Positions 32,884-45,004 of a stretch of 64,000 nucleotides of DNA are shown here, piece by piece. The translations under genes were made by a program, and so were the position numbers. The notes beneath the pieces were generated by a model, which worked only from the letters and a program-made list of their open reading frames with translations, was not told the origin of the DNA and searched no databases. This DNA comes from Tricholoma matsutake (Eukaryota > Basidiomycota > Agaricomycetes > Agaricales > Tricholomataceae): positions 2,108,001 to 2,172,000 of the forward strand of contig AP026549.1 of assembly GCA_026075535.2 (NCBI GenBank), given 5' to 3'. Numbering within the stretch: the first letter of the stretch is position 1; the number at the start of each line of letters is the position of its first letter.

Positions 32884-34027
32884 TCATGATGCACCATCCG
32901 CCCCAAAGTACTCCTCCACGAGGGCCTGCTTCCTTAATCCTAGTAGTACTGCCTCCATTTCCTCTCTCGTGGGCATTTTGGGTGGAAGAAGATACTCAGT
33001 CGTAAGGAAGGGTATGTAGGATGCCGCTGCTTGAGCATGAATACGAGCTTGATCTGCTTCAGGGCCTGGAGAAGTCGTTGGTTTGGAGTGATCGGGGCCT
33101 TCGTCCGTGGACATATTCACATCTCCATCTCGGTCTGTGGACTTCCGGTTCGTAGAGGGAATGGGTGACTGTACCCCAGGGAGGGATGGTGTTACCAGAT
33201 CGTCAGATGAAAGACCAAGTGTTTCCCGGAGGTTTGAATACTGTTCTTCCCATTCTTGACGAAGACATGAGCGAGATCGAAATCACGTAGAAGATGATAC
33301 AGCAGCTTACCTTCCTGCTCAGCTTCTCGCTCAAACTCCAATAGTTTTCCGGAGTTCTCGTCAAGGTCTCCGAAATACCCTGGCCCTTGTTTCATGAACT
33401 TTTTGTAATAGGCCAAGGCCTGATTTTCTTCTTCCTCCTCTTTCTTCCGACTCTGGAAAAGTTCTCGAACACCTGGTAGGTCCTTTGCGCGACCAAAATA
33501 TCTTATTACTCCATCACAAAACGAACAATTGCAAGACAAAAGAAACGACTCGCTTGTATCCCTTAGTCCCTGGCACTTCTTTGCCATCGTCATCCAACAT
33601 TGCCACGTTCCTTCTATAATTCGCGCCACCCAGAGCCACTATTTGATTCTCCCAGTGTCGTTTCTCGCGCATGAGCTTGTTAATCTCGTCATTGAGATCT
33701 CGAACTTCGTAATCCGTCAGACCGGCTTTTCATCGTAGCAGCGTCAGCGCGTTTGAGGCTCGGAACTAGACAAGCACAGACCATCCTGTATTTTGGACAC
33801 CTTGCGACTAATCTCCCTAAGTATCTCTCCTCTCCAACGCTCGCACTCCCTCAAGCTCTTGCAGGCACTGGCCATCCGCGGCCTGCGATCTCCGCGCGTC
33901 CCCAAGCCAAGTTCGGCAGCCTGCGCTTCTCTGAAGCGATACAGCATGGATTGTGCTTTTTCCTCATTACGGGCCTAAACGACAATATTGAGCATCTGAG
34001 CATACGACGCGACGACGACGTTACCAT
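32884..34027 (-). CDS. ISY1: Pre-mRNA splicing factor ISY1
   Basis: ISY1 joins the Prp19-associated complex in the spliceosome and helps proofread the first catalytic step. Five exons: 34027-34025, 33974-33782, 33725-33554, 33501-33311 and 33254-32884, 309 residues. The first coding exon is the ATG alone, directly followed by GTAACG; exon 2 starts ARNEEKAQSMLYRFREAQAA, the conserved family start. Further family blocks are ERWRGEILREISRKVSKIQD, LTDYEVRDLNDEINKLMREK and YFGRAKDLPGVRELF, and a charged helix rich in Lys/Glu. The C-terminus carries a disordered Ser/Pro segment and YLLPPKMPTREEMEAVLL. Intron 3 (33502-33553) fits the frame only with a GC donor (GCGAGT). All joints keep phase. It is divergent with the neighbour at 34138. 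Confidence 0.93.
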
Positions 34028-34137
34028 CGTGAAAGTTGGTGTTGATGTGTCTCGGAGGCTCTTGCCAAACAAATACCTAAATCCAAAAAGGGATTGCGGC
34101 GTGATCAACTTTTCTAATCTGATCGGTGACTACTACC
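34028..34137. promoter_or_regulatory. Shared divergent promoter region
   Basis: Only 110 bp separate the start codons of ISY1 (-) and the methyltransferase gene (+), so both 5' untranslated regions and core promoters must lie here or overlap the genes. No clear TATA box is seen. Confidence 0.6.
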
Positions 34138-36014
34138 ATGGCTCCCAGCATAACGGAAGTTGAAGAAGGTGAGCATCTTCGCTGAGAGCAAGTTCCATTA
34201 GCTTATAATCATCAGAGGAAATCCACTTTTCCAACGTTATAACAACGTTCCGAAACTATGCACAGTATTCAGTGTGTTGAGATCTTCGACTTAATACGCG
34301 CATAGCTGAGGCATCTACCAGCTTTCAGCCAATAATCGTCGAAGAAAAGATGTATACAGACTTCCTCAACCAGACCAGGCAGTACTAGAAGACTTGGGAT
34401 ACAAAAAGAAACTGGATGAAGTCGACCAAGCTATCTTAGTGAATGCTGAGTTCTTGGGTCAGATTGTTGCGAATCCGGAGATCTTTGGTCATGGAATTGA
34501 GAATGGCGACGATATAAACGATGACGGAATTGATGGATCTCCCTCCCATAATTCAAGTGATGACAAGGATCGAAATCCAGGTGTGGCAGAATAGCTTCAA
34601 ACCGCAACGAGTATGTACTGATTCTTAGCCAGGAGCGTCTGATTCGCATTCACATTCACACCTGCACCCGCATTCTCACGGGCATAGCCACGTACACGGG
34701 GAGCACAGTGTGTCCGCCCAACGGAAAAAGTACAAGCCAACCGATTTCGATATGGACAAGCTTCGAAGTACGCTCAAACAATTTGTGAGAGATTGGAGTG
34801 AAGAGGTTCCAACTTCAAATACTTCCATATGAACATAGTTCCTGAGTCTCGGATTTTAGGGAGAGGAAGAACGGGAGGTCTGTTACCGCCCAATCAAAGA
34901 GGCGCTGTTGCACCATTTTGCTAATGTCCCATTAGAAGAGAGGTGAAGCATGCCCTGTATCACGTTCTGCATCAGCCACTAACGATAGACTAGAACACGT
35001 CTTAGAGTTCTTGTGCCTGGTGCCGGACTCGGTCGATTGGCGTATGATGTGGCAAGCCTGGGTGCGGTTCTTTTTGTATAATTCTTCAGCCGTTAGTGAC
35101 AATGTCCTAATCAGGGTTCGCGTGTCAAGGGAATGAATTCTCGCATTATATGCTTCTCTCGTCGTATTTCATCTTGAATAAGTATGATATCATCCGTCGA
35201 TGAAATGTTGTGACTAACTCGGGCACCCAAGGACCGACGAGATTAGGAAGCACAAATTATATCCTTACGTTCACAGTTTCTCTAACGTACCAACACGGGA
35301 GGCAATGCTCCACCCAGTGTACATTCCAGACGTGCTTCCATCAACGTTGCCACCCGGCTCCAACTTTTCCCTCGTCGCAGGTGAGTCCAGGAGCTTCTTT
35401 AGCGTGATACCTGCTATATATACACAACCATCAGGTGATTTTGAGGAGATCTATGGTGTCGACAGTGATCCGAGGGAACCGCACTCGGGTCAATGGGATT
35501 CCGTGTTGACGTGTTTTTTCATCGATACCGTTAGTCTTTCTTTACATTTTCGGTTTAGACTCGCTGATTTTTCAGCTTTGGATTCCTGATATACGTTAAA
35601 CCTAGGCCAAAAATATTGTCAATTATCTTCGAATCATCCATCGAATACTGGCTCCAGGCGGCGTTTGGATTAACTTGGGTACGTGGACATGCTATTTCTC
35701 CACGTAGGAACCTGACTTTCATTTCCACGAACGCGAATAGGGCCTCTTCTTTGGCACTTCGAAAACAACAACACGAATGACCCATCAGTGGAACTTGATC
35801 TTGATGAGGTCAAGACGCTCGCACGTACAATCGGTTTTGAGCTCTCCGTAAGACTCGTTGTCGTTCGATGTAATCGTTGTGAATCTAATATATTAATCAA
35901 CGAATTTAATATCAGAACGAAAGATCGATTGATACAACGTATACCAATAATTCGCAAGGCATGTTGGGTTACGTGTATCACGCTGCGTTTTGGACTGCGA
36001 CAAAAATTCAATAA
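34138..36014 (+). CDS. N2227-family methyltransferase (carnosine N-methyltransferase-like)
   Basis: The family transfers a methyl group from S-adenosylmethionine to the imidazole of His-containing dipeptides in animals; the fungal substrate is not certain. Twelve exons keep frame: 34138-34168, 34216-34271, 34322-34580, 34633-34805, 34860-34942, 35006-35061, 35115-35181, 35232-35380, 35435-35529, 35606-35678, 35741-35847 and 35916-36014, 415 residues. Family marks are SANNRRRKD and DLGYKKKLDEVDQAI near the N-terminus, the SAM-binding loop VLVPGAGLGRLAYDVA, QGNEFSHYMLLSSYFILN, DFEEIYGVDSD, then ILAPGGVWINLGPLLWHF and the end GYVYHAAFWTATK. A linker after residue 115 has ten His in about 23 residues (SHSHSHLHPHSHGHSHVHG), before the catalytic domain. 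The protein has no membrane segment and is probably cytosolic or nuclear. Confidence 0.92.
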
Positions 36015-36183
36015 CATACTCTTCCGTTGTTGAATATAAGGTCTTTGAATAAATGGCCGAATTCTCGAAATAAAATTGATTATATCTCGCAAATACATAC
36101 TAAAAACCTACGCCGCCTGATGAACGTGGTCGAAGGGGGTACCCGGAACGTTGGGGTTGCAAGGTCCTCAAAATGACAATGCA

Positions 36184-38519
36184 TCATGATTTTTCCACGT
36201 AATCCTTCGAGTTTTCCTCCTCATTCGTTGTCGCTTGATTGCCTGGATCTCGCTTTCGAATCTCTTTCTTCGCTTGTATCAACCGCCGACTCTCTCGTAT
36301 CCCGAATCCATTTTTGAACACCATCTTTACCTCCTCCAGACTGAGGCCAGCTGTCTCTGGGAAACATGCCAATACGAAAATCCACCCGAGGAGGCAGAGT
36401 CCAGCATAAAATCCGAACGCACCAGCCGGGGTAATTTTGGCCATGAGTGACAGATACGTGGAGCCAATCAAAAGGTTCCCTGCCCAATTGGTGGCAGTTG
36501 ACAGTGATGTACCGATACCACGGACTTGTTCACCCCTATGAGCGATCATCGATCGTCTGGTGCAGACATGAAATCGACCCACCTTCTAGTCCAAACAGCT
36601 CTCCTTGTTGCCATGGTACGTTGCCAAGACCAGTTGCATATGAAGCGACGAAGACGATCATGGATAGCAACACGATTGCCGACCAAACCGTAGAGTAATG
36701 CGTACCATCAATCAGTGTTCCATTCGTCTTCTTCGTTAGGACTGATGAGGAATTGACCAGGTCAGTGAAAAAACAAACAAACAATGGCTGCTTCAACGAG
36801 CACGAACAGTAGAAGGAAATGCTAGCCAATGTCAAGCCAAAGACCATGCCTGGTGCGCTCCAGATCATAATATTACGCCTTCCGATTTTGTCGATCCATT
36901 TCAACGCTACGAGGGTGAAAATGAAGTTGGTACCAGAGACAATAAGTCCGACTGCCGTAGGTTGGTTGAACCCGATTTCTTTAAATAGAGTCGCAGAGTA
37001 ATACATGAGGGTGTTGAAACCACACAATTGCTGAAACGCCTGCATCCCACATCCTACGACTGGAACAATTTCAGGTGGTCCATAACAGTGACGAAACAGA
37101 TGAAGATCATGATACGCACTGAGAGCTCGACGATTGACGGCGTCAAAGATCATGGATTTAAATCGATCTAGGAAAGTCGTAGCATGCGTTATTTCGATGC
37201 TTCTCTGCACCGATGCATGCAAAACTTTCACCTTGGTAAAGAACATCGTGAATTAACGTGCAACAACTGGGGACATAACAAAACGCATACTTTGAGATCG
37301 ACCTCTTCGGGTTTCGCATATGCATATATCTTCGTCATGATCCTACGGGCGCCTTCTATATTGCCTCTCTGAATCAAAATACGAGCTGAAATGAAATGAA
37401 GGAGTCAATTAAACATATAAATTTCAGGCATGGGAATGCGACGAACGGCTCTCTGGCAAGAAAAATAGGAGAAAAAACTGGATCCCCGCCGGAACTGCAC
37501 CGAGTCCAACCATCCATCGCCAACCACCGTGGAGATTTCCAAATCCTGCACCGATCCCATACGCTATGACTTGACCTAGGGTTATCATCACAACACTAAG
37601 TGATATCAAGTTGATAATCAGGTCTGTTATTAGTACTAGTAGAGCGATCAAATAACTCATACTTGAGAACGACCATTCTTCCCCGCAGCCGGGTAGGAGA
37701 GAGCTCTTGAATATAAAGTGGCGCGATACAAGCTGCTAAACCAACGCCAAATCCGATCAAGAAACGCCCGCCGATCTTTGATATTGTCAACATTTAGTGG
37801 ATCAATAACAGGAAAGATTCTTACCATACTCCAAACATCATGACAAACAGCTTGCCCTATCGCCCCCCCAATGAAAATGATGTCTGCAATGGCAAGGACT
37901 GGCCGACGACCTGTCCAATCCGAAAGGATGCCTCCCACGAGACCACCCAGAAGGGCAGCAAGCGTGGTTGAAGAAGTAATGAATTCCTGGACAAACGTCG
38001 TGAACAATTAGTATACCAAAACAATGCCCATTGCATTGTGTCGTCATTTCGATCAGCACGGACAACACCATATGAGAAAGAATGGCAGCTGCCGATAGCA
38101 CGCAATTATTAGCCTCGTGTACAGCTTATATAGCTCAATAGCGAGAACTCGACCACATGTAGCACAATGGAACTAACCTTCTGACCATTTGATAAGTTTG
38201 CAGGTCCAAGGTCACCGCGGATCGTCACCAGGGCACCCGAGATAACACCAGTGTCATACCCTGTCAACACCTTATTTCAGAGTCGACGAAGCAGGGGATG
38301 AACTGAAAACGCACCGAACAGCAGCCCTGATATTGTGGAACAAAGAACAAGTATCCAGACAAACCAAGTCGTCCGTTCTTCTCCCTCTGCTACCACCACT
38401 AGTTCGTTAATTTCTCCTGTGTCGATATCGCGCACGATGTCATGTAAGTCGTTTCTATAGACTTCCCCTGCCATTGCATGCTGCCGGGCTGAGGTATGTT
38501 TTTCGTCAAGAGATGTCAT
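36184..38519 (-). CDS. MFS sugar transporter, myo-inositol transporter (ITR)-like
   Basis: A plasma-membrane proton symporter of the sugar-porter family, probably importing myo-inositol for phosphoinositide synthesis. Ten exons: 38519-38315, 38260-38178, 37986-37825, 37775-37663, 37595-37447, 37385-37291, 37231-37120, 37059-36808, 36741-36583 and 36524-36184, 556 residues. Sugar-porter marks are FGYDTGVISGAL in helix 1, DWTGRRPVL, GVGLAACIAPLYIQE with the R-GR motif after it, FLPESPR, QAFQQLCGFNTLMYYSA in helix 7, DKIGRRN and PETAGLSLEEV at the end. GNVPWQQGELFGLEVRG is close to what I know from fungal inositol transporters. The N-terminal about 50 residues are hydrophilic. Intron 2 is unusually long (191 nt). 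The 3' end converges on the methyltransferase gene, with 169 bp between stops. Confidence 0.9.
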
Positions 38520-38577
38520 ATAATGGGGGTTCCTTCTTGGAGCTCGACAGAAGCAACGGTCGTATGCTCCAGCATGC

Positions 38578-38585
38578 TATTTATA
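38578..38585 (-). promoter_or_regulatory. TATA box of the transporter gene
   Basis: TATAAATA on the minus strand, about 60 bp before the ATG at 38519. Confidence 0.5.
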
Positions 38586-39158
38586 TCGGCGATTAAGCGA
38601 GAATTGGACCATGTGGTTCAAGAGGCTCGCTCAATTATGATTCAATGATTGCCTCCACCATGGCACTAGCATAATAAATGGAGTGAAAGATCGATTTGTT
38701 GACCACCTGATGCATGATGGCTCCTGATGCAGATGGTCAGTGGGTCAATGCAAATTCGGATGTATAACAACAACAAACGAATTTCTGGGGGGGGGTGTTC
38801 CCAAAGCTCTCAATGATCATTATACTCGTAAACCCGCCTCCCGTTGTTCTGATGAGAAACAATCGTTCTCGAACCAGAGAGTCAAAAGGGCGGGGTCCCT
38901 TGTATTCCCTTGCCAGGCGTGGCATGTAATTTGAACTCCACTGAAACTTTATGTTGACTTTATGACATATGTGAAGGTAAATTATACTTCGACGAGGAAT
39001 GTTTTTTATTACATTATACATCGCATTCATGTATCTCGTGCTCAAAAACGCGATGTCACGGCCGATATCATGTCGATGGGCCCCTTCACAGCGGCCTTTA
39101 TTAAATATTTACTAGTTGTTGTTTGGTTCTACTATGATTCCGAGGTAAGTACATTGGT
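38586..39158. other. Intergenic, no gene seen
   Basis: The upstream region of the transporter gene; no convincing coding frame. A short G-run is at about 38787-38795. Confidence 0.4.
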
Positions 39159-39772
39159 TTGATGACGGAAACATCAGCAAACTCTTTATATGAAGTACAT
39201 CGCGGTGTCATAACGAAAAACTCCCAAGTTTTCAAAGATATGCCGCAACCACTCGAACAGTCGACCATAAAATATTTCCCAGTAGTCATTCTTTCAGACT
39301 CTGAGCAGGACGTCGACCACTTTTTGAGCGTCATATATACAACCCGTGAGTACTCAACGAGTACTAGTTCTTTCGTAGATTCAGCGTATTAGCTGATGTG
39401 TATATGGCAGGATATATGATCTACAGCCATTTGCTCTGCTTGCAGCAATGATTCGGCTCGGACACAAGTATGAGGCGTACCATATTCGTGACTCGGACCC
39501 GGGACGCTGCGGTAGCATCACTGAAAGCCGAATATCCGCAACATCTTGATGAGTGGATGAAGGCATCTGATTTCCTACGGATTCATTCCTACCCAGGTCT
39601 TCATTTCGATATGTCGAACTTGGGCTCAGGAGCACAGGCTCTTGACTTTTTTGCCACTGATATATTTTCTGCAAGTTTCACCAAAGTTTCACTGTCAAGT
39701 TCAGGTCTTGTTCCGTCGTCACGATGCAATTCATATTTGCTCAACTTTTTGTGCATAGACCCAGTCGTGTAG
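39159..39772 (+). pseudogene. BTB/POZ-domain protein remnant
   Basis: The frame at 39159 has SLYEVHRGVITKNSQVFKDM then FPVVILSDSEQDVDHFLSVIY, a BTB core of the type expanded in mushrooms. After a donor-like GTGAGT at 39350 and an AG at 39410 comes PFALLAAMIRLGHKYEAYHIRD in another frame. After a further shift near 39490 comes AAVASLKAEYPQHLDEW. The first BTB strand is missing and at least two frame breaks cannot be explained by introns, so it is probably dead. BTB proteins are often ubiquitin-ligase adaptors; the role of this group is unknown. 39773-40110 may hold its decayed C-terminus. Confidence 0.6.
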
Positions 39773-40333
39773 TGTGCAATATGGACATCTCTGCTCAACA
39801 TGCTTTGATATGCACAACAGGAGGACTGAGAAAATCACGACATTCGCATGGGTTAAGCACAGTTACCTTGCGCCGCCTGCGTGCGAGACGATCAGTCGTG
39901 CTCTAATGGCGGTAAACAAATATTTTACGATGTCTTCTATGATTCTACAATGATCAATTGACTGGGATCCCGATTGGAGCCGTTTGATGTGCAGTTGTGC
40001 GAGGGTGGCGAAAGGGATTGCACAATGCTGGCCGTCACCGCCTGTGGGAATTACTTCCGAACTCGGGGACTGGGAGAGTTTTACAAATTTTTCATGAGTG
40101 TTGGTGAGTGCAGTTGTAGGTATTGCGCCATCTGAAAATCTCATGCATGATCAGTGACAGACACGGCCGTTTAATATGACACACCATTGTCATAGGACGT
40201 TTCACTTGCGCCATTATGATGTGCTTATCGCAGACTAGGAGAAAGCGAGACTGGTTGTTCAACTTGGACGATTTTTCGAACCACATATAATCGACGATTT
40301 ACATTTACATTTAACTTGAACCAGAAAAACACT

Positions 40334-41906
40334 TTACTGGACGTAGACGACCATGAGCACATTGACTACAAGCTTCTCAAGCTCCCCGCCCGAAACGAAA
40401 TATACTCTTTCCCTCCCAATGTCTGCATTCGGAATATTCCAGTCCGTAAGTATAGAAATATCAGCTTCTGCCAGGGGAATTGCACCACTATCTTCCGCTC
40501 TTAATCGAAGGTTTTCGACAAGCTCATCGCCTGTTGCACCGGAGTAAGTGTTGAATGGGCCACGAATAGGAGGGACGACCGATCGACTGCCGTTGAGCAC
40601 AGCCGATGGCATCCTCCCGGTTGTGGTATGCAATTTCGTCTGCATTCCAGCAATATCATTTCCAAAGAAGTCTACCTTATGATCAGCAGGCCAGATGTAT
40701 CCACCCGCCGTCCAGTGGAGCTCTGGATTAAGCTTGTATAATCTGATAGAGTGATGGAGGAGAGAATCGCCGGCTTTCAACTGTGAGCATAAAAGATCAA
40801 TGGATAGCGATCGTAGAGACATCAAAACCATACTTGTGGAACTAAAGACTCAGCAAGGGTTTCGGCTGGATTGACGGAGTAATCGTAAGTGAGGTAAAAC
40901 GCAATTTTTCGACCACGAGACATATTAAGGGTAGACGCGACTAGATCCAAGAAATCCTCGCTGGGATTGATCAACGGATTCGGATTCGATTCCGATGGTC
41001 CAGAGGTCCTCAGGAAGACGCCATAGGAAATAGATATCCGACAGCCCTTGTGTACGGTTTCTATCTCGTACTCACAGTCGGGAAGAAACGCAGTCCACTC
41101 AATGTCTCCGTTCTTCCCGCCGCGACCAGAGTATTTCTCCTCGCGTCCCTCTGGGTCGCGAATGATAAGGACGCCGCCTCTGAAGCGCACAGGGAGAGTA
41201 ACGATGAGTGTAGCAGATCTCCCGTCGTTTCGTAAAGATCGTGGCTGAGGGTTCATCCTCCCGCCATTGTCTACGAGTTCAAGCCTATCTCTCATCGCGG
41301 TGAGGTAGTGCCCGGATGGTAGATTAGGAAACAAAGTACTGCGCACGGCATCGAGAATGGGATGGTTGGCGATTTCGAGAGAAGCTGTTAAAGGAAGATT
41401 GGGAGGGTAGAAAAGAGACTCGCGATCTGGGTAATCGTCGAAGGTTTGATGAGGCCGACAGGCTGCGACGAGGACATCGAGGGCTGGAGGCGTATCGTAA
41501 TCGACATCGATGGGGAAATCCAACGAATGCGTAATTCCGCTCTGTTATATCCAACATCGATTTATGTCAGAAGATCGTCGTTATCAGGCACAAACAATGT
41601 TACCTTGGATCTAAAGAAAAGAACAAGTTGTGAAGAATCAAACGGGATGCGCCCACATACTGAGAACGGCCGACTCTTGGCCGTCAAAAGCCGAGAAACA
41701 TTATCTCGGAAAGCGAGGGCTTGATCGAAGCCAGGCTCAGCGAAGGCAATGGGACGATGAATCGCGGACGACTTGGCTACATGTTCAATCTGAAAATCCG
41801 ACACGCTTGGCGATCTGTAGAATGTGGAGTATTCGTTGGATGAACGGCCGACTGGTGAGCCTACACGACTCGACGAGTAACCAACATTGGGCGAAGGCAT
41901 CATCAT
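40334..41906 (-). CDS. 2-oxoglutarate/Fe(II) oxygenase-like protein, fungal family
   Basis: Three exons: 41906-41604, 41541-40834 and 40780-40334, 485 residues. Introns are 62 and 53 nt and phases agree. The N-terminus (start MMMPSPNVGY, first of three ATGs at 41906-41898) includes PFSVCGRIPFDSSQLVLFFRSKS, then LDFPIDVDYDTPPALDVLVAACRPHQTF. A jelly-roll-like segment RFRGGVLIIRDPEG ... EWTAFLPDCEYEIETVHKGCRISISYGVFL has the layout of prolyl-hydroxylase-type domains in mushroom proteins. But the first iron His (HGG in relatives) is replaced by Arg in FRGG, so activity is uncertain. The C-terminus YFVSGGELEKLVVNVLMVVYV is hydrophobic. The true substrate is unknown. Confidence 0.72.
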
Positions 41907-42695
41907 GACAATGGGTGATTCGATGAACCTGAAGTATGAAGGGAGAATCAGTGGCCAAGAGCTAGATTGGCGGACAACTACTCGAAGTATCAATTCTGTG
42001 CCAGTATCCCACGACGTACTCGTGCCGACCAGAATAAGTAGATCAGGGCAGCAGTACAGCCACGCTTGTGCAACGTGCCTAGGTCTGTGATAAGCATCAT
42101 CAAAAGCCCATCGATCCCATGAAGTTCCAAAGAAAGCTCAACTGAACGTGTTCGACGTTATCTCGAGATGGACTAACTGAGCACCGTGGGCTATGTGGTG
42201 CTGAAATACTGACAGGAGTTCACAGCACGTCTATGGACGAAGATATAACAGATCTAAACAGAAACTGCTCTATGTTGGACCAAACGTATGAACGGAACAT
42301 TTCTGTTGAGCATCGAACGGCAGGTTGCGTGCGAAACATCGAGCCATCATACCACCTGACAATGCAGTGTGTTCTGGCAAGGAGCATATTAACATCAATA
42401 TCTGATGCAATTGGGGTAAAAACACGCACCTCGAGGGCAAGTCACAGAACATCCATGGACATCCGAGACGAGTACGACAACCGGCAAGGATCATACCCAT
42501 TATGCAAAACTATATCAGCTTAGGAATAAACTGAGTATCTGCAATATCATTATTGGTACATTGGATGTTGAGGGTGGTATTAGATGACGATGACAGTGGA
42601 TATCTCTAAAATGCAAGAATGAAGTGTGGCTGTCCAATTGTAAGGCGCACAGCAAACCGACAGAAAAGAACAATGAATGAGGCCTCTGCAATATG
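41907..42695. other. Intergenic, no gene seen
   Basis: Between the start of the oxygenase-like gene and the end of the glycosyltransferase gene. Open frames here are short and lack domain signals. Confidence 0.4.
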
Positions 42696-45004
42696 TCAAG
42701 GCAAAAAACTCATGGAGTCACGATCGTCCGCCCACAAACGGGCCCATTCCAAGCAGAGTCTATACACATAAACTAACGGCCAGATGAGGACATTCAGAAA
42801 GTTGAGTGCGAATGGTGAGGACAAAACTCACCTTCCATATCAATCGTGCGCCCGATTGTTTTTTTCCAATGCTTCCCCGCCCGTGCGATCCTCCGCAACC
42901 GACGCTCGCCTTCCACCGATCCGCGTCTACGCTCAGCAGGCACCTGCAGCTGCGTAGAGTTCACAGCCTCTAGTGCAGATTGCGTAGGGCCGGAGAAGTA
43001 TGCGTGGATATTGTATATTTCGTTGTACGACGAGGACAGCGGGATGAAGTGGACCCTGAACCACAAATGAGGATTAGGCAACTGGAATGGAAAAAGGAAG
43101 ACAGTAGCACACACCAAGGCTGGATCCAATCGCTGAAATACTCCTCGTACACCGTCGCTTTCACCGGTACGCTGTCGCTTGCGAGGAATGCCATAAACCG
43201 TCCGCTATAGCTCATACCGTCCAGGTCCGCAACGTATTTGTACGCCCAGTGTTTGCCCAGCGGGCCAGCGTCCCCAAATCGATGCGTATCCGTCAGGGCC
43301 GACAGACCACCCGGGTAGGCTTCCGGTGCGACAGCCTTCACAAATGCCACATTCATTATCTCAGTATTGAGCCAGGAAACGGGAACAGAGGCAGAGACAT
43401 AGTTGGCACTTGCGGGAGGATCTTCGAAGGTCACTGTGCGATTTGCAGATGAAGTGTCTGATGCAAGCCGAATGAATCTGATGCAGGCGAACAGTGAGCA
43501 GCTGAGAATGTGAAAACATGGGAGATATGAACCTATGCCTCTGGTATTGCGGAGAAAACCCAGGAGGATGGTTTCCCCCTCCAGTAGTCGCGCCTCTCCA
43601 ATATATCTTATCCAACTTCTTCTCCCAAGGCATATCCATAATATCAACGTCCTTCAGCTCTAGGTTGATGGGATCCCAGCCATATGTGTACCTCTTGGTG
43701 CTCCCGTAATAATAATGGCTGGGGATCTTGATATCCAAAAAACCTTTCGCCCTCGCGGGGCTAAAGACAGGGTACAATGCAGGGATAGTTCGCCAGTCTG
43801 AGAAAAAATGGCCCTGGTTGTAGTGTTCGTGCGGACGCGAGCAGAAGTCGAGGGTGGAGGCGGAGGTTGCAAGCACAAAGGCAAAGTCAGAACCGGGCCC
43901 CGTGAGAGAAGAGGAAAGGTAGTTGGCAACTTTGGTCGATAAAGCACTGCGTAGGGAGGAGAAGAGCCGTCGGGCAGAGGCATTGGGCGTGCAGGTGCGC
44001 CGCCATGCTTCCCAGACATTGCCTCCACCGGCCCAGTCTGGGCGGAAGGGCCCGTCGAGCATGGCTTCGATTCCGGCTTGTGTGACACGTTAAAAGAAGG
44101 ATAGAGCGTGGAATGAGGTCGTGGCTCACCTGAAGAATCTTGACGGGTGAGGTTTGGGAACTGGCGATGCTCCCATGGCACAACAACGCGCCCTTCGGCT
44201 TTAGCGTTGACGGGGAAATCCATATCCGGCAGCTGGAAGATAATGTCAGATGAAGTCTTGTGCCCTTGACAGGTGCTTACAGTGTGCACAAACTTTTCGA
44301 GCATGGCAAGGAAGCCAGTAGCTCGAGCGCCGACCACCAGGTTCTCATTGTCAAGGTTCAATGTGGTGGCATTTCCGTCTCTGAGACGAACCAAGTCGAT
44401 AAAAGGCAGTCCTCCAACCTTCGTGGCATAAGTGATCAAAAATAAGATAAAGAATAAGAACCACCTGAAGAGCACGCCGTCGAAGTTCTTCACCACTAAG
44501 CGCCCAAAACGGTGCCAAATCATCCATCAGCCCATCATACTCATCCACCATCTTCACTTCATATTTTTGGGCAAACTTCCACCACTCATCGAATCCTTTC
44601 GGTGGGTCCCTTTTGTACCGCCTCCTATACTCCGCGACAGCAGCCTTGAGCGTCTTACTCTGCCCACCCAGCTTCCTCCTATACTTGTTTTCAGCCTCCT
44701 CCATAAGCCTTGGAATCGGGTGCTCCGTGGCCTCTGACAGTCCGAAGATTGACGTTTTCTGGAGGAGCCATGTCTTCCCGGTTTTATATGAGACATCAGG
44801 ATAGGACGCAAGTTGCTGATGATGATGTCCCGCATAGATACCAGCTTGCATAAAGATAATGAACACACAGAACGCAAAAACATAGCCGCTTCTCTTGCGC
44901 AACATTGCTAGGGCGTCCCTCTTTTTTGCGGCACGCATGATTAGTGTTGTGTGGTCGACGAAGACCGTGCTCGTTGAAGTCCTTAAGCACGTTTCCGAGT
45001 CCAT
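42696..45004 (-). CDS. GT90 glycosyltransferase (CAP10-like)
   Basis: A type II Golgi membrane enzyme of the CAP10/GT90 family, which includes xylosyl- and glucosyltransferases such as those acting in Cryptococcus capsule synthesis. Seven exons: 45004-44465, 44418-44281, 44232-44130, 44076-43533, 43477-43115, 43055-42832 and 42772-42696, 662 residues. A single membrane segment GYVFAFCVFIIFMQAGIYAG is near residues 40-59. Then come a stem, KRDPPKGFDEWWKFA, WGAGG-like spacing at PDWAGGGNVWE, DIKIPSHYYY, WRGATTGGGN and QRHRF, and the conserved end of the catalytic domain SYSGRFMAFLASDSVPVKATVYEEYFSDWIQPW VHFIPLSSSYNEI. The C-terminus has a basic helix and ARLWADDRD. An ATG at 44938 is a possible alternative start. 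Confidence 0.92.

Noticed and set aside
39145..39177. A 33-nt intron giving the BTB gene a 5' exon
   Set aside because: Splice-like GT and AG exist, but the joined frame does not continue into the BTB sequence, and 33 nt is shorter than every intron found in the host genes here.
42233..42523. A plus-strand gene between the oxygenase-like and GT90 genes
   Set aside because: The frame has no recognisable motif, no splice-supported extension and lies in the probable promoter region of the oxygenase-like gene.
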